Positions 17,124 to 25,637 of a stretch of 49,640 bases of DNA are shown here, piece after piece. The stretch comes from Rickettsiales bacterium (GTDB lineage Bacteria; Pseudomonadota; Alphaproteobacteria; Rickettsiales; UBA3002), in contig JALEGK010000041.1 in assembly GCA_022763105.1 (NCBI GenBank), positions 1 through 49,640 of the forward strand, written 5' to 3'. The first letter of the stretch is position 1. Every line of letters starts with the position of its first letter. The notes beneath the pieces are model-generated. The model made no database searches. It saw only the letters and a list, made by a program, of their open reading frames with translations, and was not told the DNA's origin. The translations under genes were made by a program, and so were the position numbers.

Positions 17124-18890
17124 GTGCAGTTACCTAAATCATTACAAAAAGACCCCGAAGAAGAGGCGATGCCGGATCCGCTAGCGAGCGAGCCGAAACG
17201 CAAGAGGCGTGGCGGTGGCAGTGGTGGTGACGCCTTGGTGAAATTCAAGGAGAAGGCAGAGGGGCTGTTAGGGCGCTTCTCTACGCCCAAGAAGCGCTTC
17301 ATTTTGATGATTGGTGATGAAGGCGCGATCATGGTGTTGATGTCGGCAGGCCGTGTCACCAAGCGACTATTTGCGGCCAGCCCAATGCCAGAGCATACCG
17401 CCGAGATCGCCGAGCTGATGGAGCAAAATCCGGGCGTTCCCGTGACGTTCCTCATCGATATGATGGACCAATCCTATGTGCGCCACTCGCTACCGCCTGT
17501 CAGTCGCCTAAGTATTGGAAAACTTGTAAAGCGCCGCCTAGAGCGCGACTTCTCACCAGATGACGTCACCGGCGCATACCTACTAGGCCGCGACAAAGAC
17601 AATCGAAATGAGTGGAATTATTTACTTATCTCGCTCGCCAATTCAGTCTCGCTTCAGCAATGGCTAGATTTGGTGATGGAGCTTCCAAACCGTTTCACCG
17701 GCATCCATTTGGTGCCACTCGAAGCGCAAACCTTTATCCGTGAAATCTCCAACCGAGTTGATAAGCCAAGAGACACAGATGAAGCGCAATGGAAATTGCT
17801 GGTCGCGCACGATAAGGTCAGTGGCTTTAGACAAATTGTACTCAAAGACGATGTGCTCGTCTTCACCCGACTCACACAGGCAGGCGATGTAACAGCAGGC
17901 TCAATTGCTGGCAATATCGAGCAGGAAATTCTCAACACCATCGAATATCTGCGTCGACTATCCTTCCAAGATTCAGCGGGGCTAGAGCTTTATGTCGTGG
18001 CATCAGAAGATGTGTGCCGCGAACTATCAGATAGTAAATTGGGCGTTTCTTATATGAAATGTCTAAGCCCGTTTGAAATCTCTGAGATGCTCGATCTGCA
18101 AGATGCCGCTCTCACAGGTGATCGTTTTGCTGATGTAGTGCTCGCCGCTCGCTTTGCGAAAGCCGCCGCACCGGCCATTCGCCTAATGCCAAGCTTTGCC
18201 GTTAAGCTCACCTACATGTATCAAGGGCAGCTTGCCTTACGTGCATTATTGGCGCTCAGCTTGATTTGGGGCGGTCTGGCTATTTCAGAAGATATGGTCG
18301 CGGCTGGCAGTGTGCAAACCGACCTCGATGCGCAAAATGCCCAGCTACGCTCTGCACGTCAGCGCGTAACAACGGCAGAAGATCGATTAGGAAGCCTAGG
18401 GGAAGACCAAGGCGATGTGCTGAATATTGCGACCCTTTATCGCGGCACATTAAAGAGCAAACCATTGCCGTTAGAGCCAATTCTACGACTCGTTCAGATC
18501 ACATCGCCAACCCATTACATCGAAGATTTCAAATGGGATGTGCAAGTCGTTGATCCGCGCACCAGTCGCAATCAATCTAGCCATGATGAAGAAGAAAAAG
18601 AGCCAATCAATTTTGCATTCAGCGTGCGCTTTGAAGGACATGAGCTGGACCGCAAAGTGTTCATCGAAATGGCGAATACCTATCTGGACCGCCTAGAAGG
18701 CCAGTTTAATGACTATGAAGTCGCGCATGATCCATTACCAGGTGTTGCCGCGCGCGAAGAAAATTTAGTGCTCAACTTTGATGATGAAGGGCTAGAGCAA
18801 GACCGCTTAGAAGAAAACCAAGCAGTGTTGCGTGTCCGTATTAAAGGGCCAATCAAGCAAGAAAAAGAAAAGATTGAGGGGCAGGAGTAA
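17124..18890 (+). CDS. PilM-PilN-like fusion (GspL/MshI-like) pilus alignment protein
   Basis: A 588-residue protein. Residues about 50-340 look like the cytoplasmic actin-like domain of PilM/GspL (VPVTFLID, SRLSIGKLVKRRLERDF, IHLVPLEAQ). One membrane helix is at about 368-388, then a coiled coil (QNAQLRSARQRVTTAEDRL) and a periplasmic domain to the end, as in PilN. In most type IVa systems these are two proteins. Residues 1-45 are basic and disordered. The start may be the GTG at 17124, or the ATG at 17169 behind AAGAAGAGG. Placement before PilO- and PilP-like genes supports the assignment; the homology is by architecture rather than strong motifs. Confidence 0.7.
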   Translation: MQLPKSLQKDPEEEAMPDPLASEPKRKRRGGGSGGDALVKFKEKAEGLLGRFSTPKKRFILMIGDEGAIMVLMSAGRVTKRLFAASPMPEHTAEIAELMEQNPGVPVTFLIDMMDQSYVRHSLPPVSRLSIGKLVKRRLERDFSPDDVTGAYLLGRDKDNRNEWNYLLISLANSVSLQQWLDLVMELPNRFTGIHLVPLEAQTFIREISNRVDKPRDTDEAQWKLLVAHDKVSGFRQIVLKDDVLVFTRLTQAGDVTAGSIAGNIEQEILNTIEYLRRLSFQDSAGLELYVVASEDVCRELSDSKLGVSYMKCLSPFEISEMLDLQDAALTGDRFADVVLAARFAKAAAPAIRLMPSFAVKLTYMYQGQLALRALLALSLIWGGLAISEDMVAAGSVQTDLDAQNAQLRSARQRVTTAEDRLGSLGEDQGDVLNIATLYRGTLKSKPLPLEPILRLVQITSPTHYIEDFKWDVQVVDPRTSRNQSSHDEEEKEPINFAFSVRFEGHELDRKVFIEMANTYLDRLEGQFNDYEVAHDPLPGVAAREENLVLNFDDEGLEQDRLEENQAVLRVRIKGPIKQEKEKIEGQE

Positions 18891-18892
18891 CG

Positions 18893-19537
18893 ATGCGCAA
18901 ATTTGAATATCAGAAAAAACGCCTGACTATCGAAGCCATTATTGTGGGGGTATTGGTCGTTGCGATTTTGATAGGCGTGTTTGTCGTCTCTGACCTGCAT
19001 CAGTCACGCAAAGACGATTTGCGCGCCGCACGCAGACAAACGCAGCAGCTAGAAAATAAAGCCACCGAATATGAAGAGCAGATCAATGTAGCAGGGGTAT
19101 CCACCCAAATTTATGACGAGCTGTCATTCCGTAAAGCCAGCATGAACTTTATGGTCGATCGCAATATTCTGCGCGAAAAATTAGCGGCGTTAAAAGAACG
19201 TTTCCGCATGAATCATTTAAGCGTCGAAGCGTCGCCGGAAAGCAATTACCAAAATAAAGAGCTGGATGCGCTGGGCGTTACCGCAAAGCAAAGCTTGATT
19301 GAGCTGAATTTCGGCGCCATGTCAGATGTGCATGTCTTCTCATTTGTGCGCGCGCTATCCTATGAAATGCCGGGATTAGTACGACCTGTGCTGTTCGAGA
19401 TGCGACGCGACCAGCCGCTCAACAACCAAAATCTGCGCCTGATTAAAGCGGGACAGTCACCGCAAATGGTATCAGGTGAATTCCAGTTCATGTGGTATGG
19501 TTTCAGCCCAGACGAAAAGGAGACCAATGCTCCTTAG
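18893..19537 (+). CDS. PilO-like pilus alignment subcomplex protein
   Basis: A 214-residue bitopic inner-membrane protein: a short basic cytoplasmic end (MRKFEYQKKRL), a membrane helix at about 13-33, a periplasmic coiled coil (QTQQLENKATEYEEQI) and a ferredoxin-like domain. That is the layout of PilO, GspM and MshJ. In those systems it pairs with PilN to join the platform to the secretin through PilP. A GGCAGGAG site precedes the ATG, which is two bases after the previous stop. Primary sequence is poorly conserved in this family, so context carries much of the call. Confidence 0.7.
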   Translation: MRKFEYQKKRLTIEAIIVGVLVVAILIGVFVVSDLHQSRKDDLRAARRQTQQLENKATEYEEQINVAGVSTQIYDELSFRKASMNFMVDRNILREKLAALKERFRMNHLSVEASPESNYQNKELDALGVTAKQSLIELNFGAMSDVHVFSFVRALSYEMPGLVRPVLFEMRRDQPLNNQNLRLIKAGQSPQMVSGEFQFMWYGFSPDEKETNAP

Positions 19538-20564
19538 ACGCTACATATTCCTGATTCTTATCACGATCGTTACGGCATTCATTGCTTTGCCGAAGCAGGC
19601 GTCGTTTGCGCAGGAATTAGCTGGGCTGCCACCAGCAAATGGTATTACCACGCCTAAGGAAATGATCTCTATGGGTGACTTCCAAGGCTCTATTATGTAC
19701 CCGCCGAAAAAGATCGATACCTTACGTACGATTCTCGATGCTTACGAGCGCACCGGGATTGAAGTGCCACTAGAAGAAGAGGTGTTGGAAGAGGATGATG
19801 ATCTGCTTGCAGACTTGCTCGAAGCACCAACGGTAGAAGAGCAGGAAATCGAAGCGCCATTGCCAAATATCTATGTTGGCACGGTCATCTATCGTGGGGC
19901 GGGTAATTGGTCGATTTGGGTCAATCGCAAGCGCATTAATTCTAGCAAGCCTGAACGGGATCTAGGCACGCATGGTAGCGTACAGATTATGTCAGTCAGC
20001 AGTAATCTGGTGACCATCATCTGGAAACCTTATGATATGAGACGTGCCGCGAGCTTATGGCGTGAGCGCGAAGAGCTGCACAATAACGCCATGCGCCATC
20101 GACGCGCACAGCAAGTGCAGGTCGATTTCGACCCAGATAAAAAGCAATTCGTCATGACGCTCCGCCCAAATCAAACCTTTGTCGGCGAGAGTATGGAGAT
20201 CATAGAGGGGCGTATTTTAGGGCCAGAGCCTGCCGATATTGGCGGTATTATTTCTGTTACAGATGAAAATGGTGTGACACGCCGAAGCGGTGCGAACTCA
20301 GACCAAAGAGTCGATCCTGATAGCACGCGCCGTGACGCGCTATTTGAGGGCACGAACGACATGTTCGAAAGTGAAAAAGATTCGACACGTCGCCTAATGG
20401 ATAAATTGGTTGAAGAGAATAAAAAGCTTGATCGTGTGGTGCCGGTAAATCGCCGCAATGCGCCGCAATGGACAGACCCTCAGGGCAATAGAACACAGCC
20501 TGTACCGCAAGGCCGCACCACCGATAATATCAATGATCATGTCGATGATGGAGATTTGCCATAA
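19527..20564 (+). CDS. PilP/MshK-like periplasmic pilus protein
   Basis: A 345-residue exported protein. The chosen ATG at 19527 lies five bases after AAAAGGAG and starts a typical signal peptide (MLLRRYIFLILITIVTAFIA, cleavage near FAQE); an in-frame upstream start lacks these. An acidic linker is followed at about 115-160 by VGTVIYRGAGNWSIWVN, which resembles the beta domain of PilP/GspC-type proteins that touches the secretin. A long charged, probably disordered tail follows. It overlaps the PilO-like gene by 11 bases. The tail makes it nearly twice as long as PilP. Assignment rests on domain hint plus order. Confidence 0.6.
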   Translation: MLLRRYIFLILITIVTAFIALPKQASFAQELAGLPPANGITTPKEMISMGDFQGSIMYPPKKIDTLRTILDAYERTGIEVPLEEEVLEEDDDLLADLLEAPTVEEQEIEAPLPNIYVGTVIYRGAGNWSIWVNRKRINSSKPERDLGTHGSVQIMSVSSNLVTIIWKPYDMRRAASLWREREELHNNAMRHRRAQQVQVDFDPDKKQFVMTLRPNQTFVGESMEIIEGRILGPEPADIGGIISVTDENGVTRRSGANSDQRVDPDSTRRDALFEGTNDMFESEKDSTRRLMDKLVEENKKLDRVVPVNRRNAPQWTDPQGNRTQPVPQGRTTDNINDHVDDGDLP

Positions 20565-21313
20565 TGTCAGCTGCACAAGAAAATGAAGTGAGCAATGATT
20601 CGGTCCTGAATATTCAAAGTGTCAGTAAAGCATATGGCAAAAAGCAAGTGCTGGATGACATCACCCTCGAGGTGCATCAGGGCGAAATTCTAGGGCTCAT
20701 TGGCCTGAATGGTATGGGCAAGACCACCATGATCAAAGGCATCCTTGATCTATGCGATATGGATGCGGGCGACATCACGATTTCAGGCATGAGTACGGCA
20801 AAAGTCGCCTCGCGCAAAAACCTCTCCTACCTGCCGGAAAAATTCACCCCATCGAAATATTTGTATGGGCACGAATATTTGAAGCTAGCGCTTTCTTATT
20901 ACGGTAAAGAGCTGGACTTAGAATTAGCAAAAACCATGGCAAAAGATTTGGCGCTCGACCCCGAAGCTCTCGACCGTAAGGTTGGTGGCTATTCAAAAGG
21001 TATGGGGCAGAAGCTAGGGCTTGTGGGCGCGTTCTTGGTAGATCAGGAAATGCTGATACTGGATGAGCCAATGAGCGGGCTAGACCCACAAGCGCGCATT
21101 CACCTAAAACGTATGCTCACCCGCATGCGCGAAGAAGGTAAAAGCATCTTTTTCAGCTCGCACATCTTATCTGACATTGATGAAATCTGTGACCGCATTG
21201 CGATTCTGCATGACACGAAACTGATTTTCGTCGGCACACCAAAAGACTTCAAAACATCTCAAGAGACCCCATCTCTCGAAGAAGCATTCCTCAAGGCGAT
21301 AGGCGACGTTTAA
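20564..21313 (+). CDS. ABC transporter ATPase in the pilus operon
   Basis: A 249-residue ABC ATPase of the ABC-2 exporter type: Walker A GLNGMGKTT (47-55), a signature GGYSKGMGQKLGL with SKGMG in place of LSGGQ (usual for this subfamily), and Walker B MLILDEPMSGLDP. The ATG overlaps the previous stop by one base (TAATG), so it is translationally coupled to the PilP-like gene. No permease lies next to it; the following genes are convergent. Myxococcus xanthus has an ABC ATPase, PilH, in its pil cluster, with a permease PilI. A similar role here is inference. Confidence 0.85.
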   Translation: MSAAQENEVSNDSVLNIQSVSKAYGKKQVLDDITLEVHQGEILGLIGLNGMGKTTMIKGILDLCDMDAGDITISGMSTAKVASRKNLSYLPEKFTPSKYLYGHEYLKLALSYYGKELDLELAKTMAKDLALDPEALDRKVGGYSKGMGQKLGLVGAFLVDQEMLILDEPMSGLDPQARIHLKRMLTRMREEGKSIFFSSHILSDIDEICDRIAILHDTKLIFVGTPKDFKTSQETPSLEEAFLKAIGDV

Positions 21314-21314
21314 G

Positions 21315-22487
21315 CTAGAATTGCTCGTTATCCGGTAGAGGTTTGTCCTGAGCCTCAGCTTCCGGCTCAGGCGCTGGCTTGGCATCGGGCTTTAATGCAC
21401 CGGCCTTCACCTTCATAGAGGTGCTTTTCTGGGTCATACGTAGCTTTAAATTCGCCACATTATCAGCCTCGGCAATCGCGACCTGATCGCTAATAATGCC
21501 CTGCTCGAACAAATCAAACAGGCATTGATCAAAGGTCTGCATGCCTTCTTCGTTGCTGCGCTCCATGAGTGGCTTAATCTCGTTGATCTTGCCCTCTTCA
21601 ATAAGCGAACGGATCAGCCCGTTATTCAGCATAATCTCGCATGCCAGTGTGCGTGTGCCTTCCTGGTTAATCACCAAGCGCTGAGCGACAATACCGCGCA
21701 GATTAAGCGATAGATTCAGTCGCACCTGCGCTTGCTTTTCTTCGGGGAAGAAACTCAAAATACGCTCAATCGTTTGGTTGGCATTATTCGCATGCAGCGT
21801 CGCGACGCATAAATGCCCCGTCTCAGCAAAATTAAGCGCATGCTCCATCGTTTCACGATCACGGATTTCACCGATCAACACCACGTCAGGCCGTTGGCGT
21901 AGTACATTCTTGAGTGCAATACCAAACGAGAAAGTATCAATGCCGACATCGCGCTGAGAGACAATACAGCCATTATGCTCATGGATGAATTCAATCGGGT
22001 CTTCAATTGTCATGATATGACCGCCGCCATTAGCATTTCGATGGTCGATCATCGCGGCAAGCGAAGTCGATTTACCCGAACCGGTGGTGCCGACCACTAA
22101 AATCAAGCCACGGCGAATCATAATCAGATCAGAATAGATTTTGGGTAGCCCAAGCTCCTCTATTGTGGGCACTTGCGTCGCAATGCGGCGCAGCACAAGG
22201 GCAGGGCATTGCTGCTGCTGATACACATTGATACGGAAGCGCGCTTCATCACGCCATTTAATCGATGTGTTCAGCTCCAGCGTGCTTTCATATTCATCCA
22301 TCAGCTCTTCATCGAGCAGTTCTTTCAAGATAGATTCGATCTCCTCGCGCGCCATATTTTCTGGGCGCAGCGGCTGAATAAAATCGGTCTTGCGAAGACA
22401 TGGTGGGCAGTTTTGCGTGATGTATAAATCCGAAGCTTCGTAATAGACCACCTGCTCAAGCATCGGGTCTAGAATGGGCATACTCAC
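21315..22487 (-). CDS. pilU: Type IV pilus retraction ATPase PilU
   Basis: A 390-residue PilT-family ATPase. Walker A GTTGSGKST (133-141), Walker B PDVVLIGEIRD and the motif AETGHLCVATLHANNANQT, followed by RILSFFPEEKQAQ, match PilU more than PilT. PilU boosts PilT-dependent retraction force. The last 45 residues are a Lys/Pro/Glu-rich extension. The GTG at 22487 directly follows the pilT stop and has GGAGT nine bases upstream; the ATG at 22481 would be too far from it. Its stop is one base from that of the convergent ABC gene. Confidence 0.9.
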   Translation of the reverse strand: MSMPILDPMLEQVVYYEASDLYITQNCPPCLRKTDFIQPLRPENMAREEIESILKELLDEELMDEYESTLELNTSIKWRDEARFRINVYQQQQCPALVLRRIATQVPTIEELGLPKIYSDLIMIRRGLILVVGTTGSGKSTSLAAMIDHRNANGGGHIMTIEDPIEFIHEHNGCIVSQRDVGIDTFSFGIALKNVLRQRPDVVLIGEIRDRETMEHALNFAETGHLCVATLHANNANQTIERILSFFPEEKQAQVRLNLSLNLRGIVAQRLVINQEGTRTLACEIMLNNGLIRSLIEEGKINEIKPLMERSNEEGMQTFDQCLFDLFEQGIISDQVAIAEADNVANLKLRMTQKSTSMKVKAGALKPDAKPAPEPEAEAQDKPLPDNEQF

Positions 22488-23582
22488 TTAGAAAGACTCC
22501 GGTTGCTGCGACTGTTTGCGTTGAGCGTTACCTTTATTCGGTGACTCGTCATCCTCGGTATTCATGATCAATTCACGCACGAGGTCTTCGCTGATCTTCT
22601 CTTCCTGCATCAGGCGATACAGCGAATCACGCATGGTACACATACCCATCTTTTGGCCCATCTGCATCATCGAATAAATCTGTGGCACCTTACCTTCGCG
22701 AATCAGGTTACGAATCGCAGGCGTGCCCAGCAAAATCTCATGTGCTGCCACGCGACCATTGCCGTCTTTGCGCTTAATCAACGTTTGCGAGACAATCGCT
22801 TCCAAAGAGACAGAAAGCATAGCGCGCACCATCTCTTTGTCATTCGCAGGGAATACATCGATGATACGGTCAATGGTTTTTGGTGCCGAGTTGGTGTGCA
22901 GCGTACCCATCACTAAGTGACCAGTCTCAGCGGCGGTCATCGCCAAATGAATGGTTTCCAAATCGCGCATCTCACCCACTAAAATCACATCCGGGTCTTC
23001 ACGCAATGCGCTCTTTAGTGCGCGGGCAAAGGATTTGGTGTTTGAGCCAACTTCGCGCTGATTCAGCAATGACTTCTTAGATTCATGGACAAATTCAACC
23101 GGGTCTTCAATCGTCAGAATATGACGTGCACTTTTCGCATTGATATGATCGACCATAGCGGCCAGCGTCGTCGACTTACCCGAACCGGTCGGGCCAGTCA
23201 CCAGAATCAGACCTTTATGCAGATCACACAGATCATACAGCACCTTCGGTGCTTCAATTTCCTCTAATGATAGCACGGAAGTGGGAATCGTACGGAAGAC
23301 AGCAGCAGGGCCGTTAATCGTGTTGAACGCATTCACACGGAATCGCATATCTTCGCCAAACGAGATCGAGAAATCGATTTCCGATTCGCGCTCATACTCG
23401 CTGCGCTGAAAATCGCTCATGATCGCATAAAGCATTTGTTTCAGCATATCGGTGGTAAGGGGCGGCGCCTGAATCGGCAGCATCTCGCCATGTACACGCA
23501 TGATCGGCGGATTATCGACAGATAAATGCAAATCGGATGCACCGTTCTTGACAGTCGAGATTAGCAGATCAGTGATTTCCAC
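22488..23582 (-). CDS. pilT: Type IV pilus twitching motility ATPase PilT
   Basis: A 364-residue retraction ATPase with the PilT hallmarks: ASDLHLSVDNPPIMRVHGEM near the start, Walker A GPTGSGKSTT (130-139), the Asp box ILTIEDPVEFVH, Walker B PDVILVGEMRD, and the His box GHLVMGTLHTNSA. It drives pilus disassembly for twitching and surface adhesion. The GTG start at 23582 has a strong GGGAGG site six bases before it. It lies 30 bases after the TPR gene and directly before pilU, so the three form one transcript, facing the assembly operon. Confidence 0.94.
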   Translation of the reverse strand: MEITDLLISTVKNGASDLHLSVDNPPIMRVHGEMLPIQAPPLTTDMLKQMLYAIMSDFQRSEYERESEIDFSISFGEDMRFRVNAFNTINGPAAVFRTIPTSVLSLEEIEAPKVLYDLCDLHKGLILVTGPTGSGKSTTLAAMVDHINAKSARHILTIEDPVEFVHESKKSLLNQREVGSNTKSFARALKSALREDPDVILVGEMRDLETIHLAMTAAETGHLVMGTLHTNSAPKTIDRIIDVFPANDKEMVRAMLSVSLEAIVSQTLIKRKDGNGRVAAHEILLGTPAIRNLIREGKVPQIYSMMQMGQKMGMCTMRDSLYRLMQEEKISEDLVRELIMNTEDDESPNKGNAQRKQSQQPESF

Positions 23583-23612
23583 GCGTGCCTCCCAAGGCTA
23601 TTCTTATCCTTA

Positions 23613-25475
23613 TTAACTACCTTCTGAGGCGATGTAGCGCAAGCGTTCTTCGATATTTTCAGGGGAAGCAGGAAGCGATTCTCCTTTGCGTGATGCAGAG
23701 AGCAATTCGCGGTATAGGGTAGCGGCATCCTCGCTTTTACCGTGTTTATCGAGCATAATCGCGAGGTTATACTTATAGACGACGTTATCAGGCTCTAGAC
23801 GCAGCGCACGTACCATTTTCTTACGCGCCATGCTCGGCTGACCTAAACTGTCATAAATAATCGCCAATTGCGCTGGAATAGGCGAGAAATCAGGGTTCTG
23901 ACGTTCTAGGCGCTCCAACTCACGCAAGGCTTCGACTTCCGATTCCTCAGAGACCAGAACGAGGAAGTTATTGAGTGCTTCACGATGTTCCGGATTGATA
24001 CGCAAAAGCTTGCCGTAATTAGGCAGAGCGGCGCGCAAATCACCCATACGGTGATAGGTGGTTGCCAACCCGAACAGCGCATCTTGGTTGCGAGGCGCTT
24101 TCTTGATAATGCCGTTATAGATGCTGATTGCGGCCTGTGACTGCCCTGCAATCAAGGCTTCATAGGCTTTCTCTAATTCAATCTCAGGGTCATACCCCGC
24201 TTTGCCATCACGCGCTTTCATGGCGCGGTCGTAATCCTGCGTCTCTTCTTCAATCTCAGAGGCGACATCGCGGTCAAAGCGATCAATGCCGTAACGGCGG
24301 ATCGGCGGACTCTTTTTGCGCGCATTTTTATGCGGCAAACTATTTAAAATTTGCATCGTCTCTGATGACAGACGAGGGGCAGCGTTAAAACGTGGCCTTA
24401 CAGCGGGTGCATAAGGGTAAGCGCCATAACCACGCGATTGCTGAGGCGCCGGTGCGCCACCAGGATATTGCGGATTAAACGGGCGCTGTGCCACAGGAGG
24501 CGCATCATAACCCCCTGCACCGCCCGGATAGGCAGGGGCATAGCCCGGTGCTTGGCGAGGCTGATAATTGCCCTGCATCTGGTCATATTCATCAAAGGCC
24601 CCCATAGGAGGCTGACCACCGGAATAACCAAATTGCTGATCGGGCATTTGCTCATCGCGGTAATAATCCGAATTGCGATAGGTATCTTCTGGTGTTGGCA
24701 AATAATCATCTGGTTCAGGCGGCTGATAGCCAGCACGCGAACGCTCTAGATCACGGAAATATTGTTCCTGATAGCGTGGGTCTTCGCCACCATAAAAACG
24801 CGATGCATCAAATTGCGGCGGACGGCCAGAGCGTGGATCATAGCCTTGCTGGTCGCTATATCCTTGCTGCTGCGGCGCTTGGTCATATTCATAATAGCCG
24901 TCAAATGCCTCTTGCGGCATTGGGCTAAAACGCGGCTGCGTTGGCGCACGATAGGTTTGCGGATACTGATCTTGCGGATATTGGCTGCGATCAAACGCAA
25001 TGCCGCGATCTGTCTCGAATGTATTGTATGGGCGGAATACTGGCATTTCATCCTGCGGTACGGGATACGCATAATTGCGCTCATAAACCGGATATTCAGC
25101 CATGGTTTCAGTAAATTCCATCGCGGTATTAGGTGGCATAGGTGTCATATAGCCAGAGCGTGGACTGCGATAGGAACGCTGCGGCTGCATGCCCGGAAAC
25201 TGGAATGTCATATCATCGGAATAGCCGCCATTATACGGATCTCGCCGATTTTGAGGAGGTGGATAGCCCTGCTGCCGTCCGTAATAATCGGACATGCGTT
25301 CATCTGCGACTTGTCTGTAACCACCGGAATAACCACCATATTGAGAGGCCGGATGAGGGTAGTATTCGCGGTCATCAACGATTGCAAGAGATGGGAGTGG
25401 CAGAGTGAGTGAAACGATCGCTGATACAGTGCATAGCGCTGTGCAAGTCACAAGGGTGCGTTTAAATGCGTTCAT
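23613..25475 (-). CDS. Exported TPR protein with Tyr/Gln/Pro-rich region
   Basis: A 620-residue protein with a signal peptide (MNAFKRTLVTCTALCTVSAI, cleavage near LAIVDD). Residues about 35-370 are very rich in Tyr, Gln, Pro, Gly, Asp and Arg, like prion-type or adhesive low-complexity domains. The end, about 425-610, holds four or so tetratricopeptide repeats (AISIYNGIIKKAPRNQDALF, AALPNYGKLLRINPEHREAL and following). The ATG at 25475 is preferred over a GTG at 25496, because a TATA-like -10 lies so close that the GTG would be at the transcript end. TPR proteins such as PilF/PilW and MshN assist pilus secretin assembly; cotranscription with pilT-pilU fits that. Confidence 0.75.
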   Translation of the reverse strand: MNAFKRTLVTCTALCTVSAIVSLTLPLPSLAIVDDREYYPHPASQYGGYSGGYRQVADERMSDYYGRQQGYPPPQNRRDPYNGGYSDDMTFQFPGMQPQRSYRSPRSGYMTPMPPNTAMEFTETMAEYPVYERNYAYPVPQDEMPVFRPYNTFETDRGIAFDRSQYPQDQYPQTYRAPTQPRFSPMPQEAFDGYYEYDQAPQQQGYSDQQGYDPRSGRPPQFDASRFYGGEDPRYQEQYFRDLERSRAGYQPPEPDDYLPTPEDTYRNSDYYRDEQMPDQQFGYSGGQPPMGAFDEYDQMQGNYQPRQAPGYAPAYPGGAGGYDAPPVAQRPFNPQYPGGAPAPQQSRGYGAYPYAPAVRPRFNAAPRLSSETMQILNSLPHKNARKKSPPIRRYGIDRFDRDVASEIEEETQDYDRAMKARDGKAGYDPEIELEKAYEALIAGQSQAAISIYNGIIKKAPRNQDALFGLATTYHRMGDLRAALPNYGKLLRINPEHREALNNFLVLVSEESEVEALRELERLERQNPDFSPIPAQLAIIYDSLGQPSMARKKMVRALRLEPDNVVYKYNLAIMLDKHGKSEDAATLYRELLSASRKGESLPASPENIEERLRYIASEGS

Positions 25476-25500
25476 TAAGGCGTTTCCAGCTCTCACTCTT

Positions 25501-25506
25501 ATATAG
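25501..25506 (-). promoter_or_regulatory. Possible -10 element for the TPR-pilT-pilU operon
   Basis: On the minus strand CTATAT is a good alphaproteobacterial -10. Transcription would start near 25494, between the two candidate start codons. No clear -35 is seen, so an activator may be needed. Confidence 0.4.
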
Positions 25507-25637
25507 ATAAAAGCAAAAATTTCCTAGTTGGTTAAACTATATTTGGTTGCCTGTGAATAAACGACGACTATATGTAGTTCTCTTGTGCGTTCTTTTAGCC
25601 AAATTAATTGGCATACCCATTGCATATCATAAAGCGC

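Noticed and set aside
24762..25412. A 216-codon open frame on the plus strand opposite the TPR gene
   Set aside because: It is rich in Ile, Arg and Leu in a way expected from reading Tyr/Gln/Pro codons backwards, has no ribosome site, and the minus-strand gene has a signal peptide and TPR repeats.
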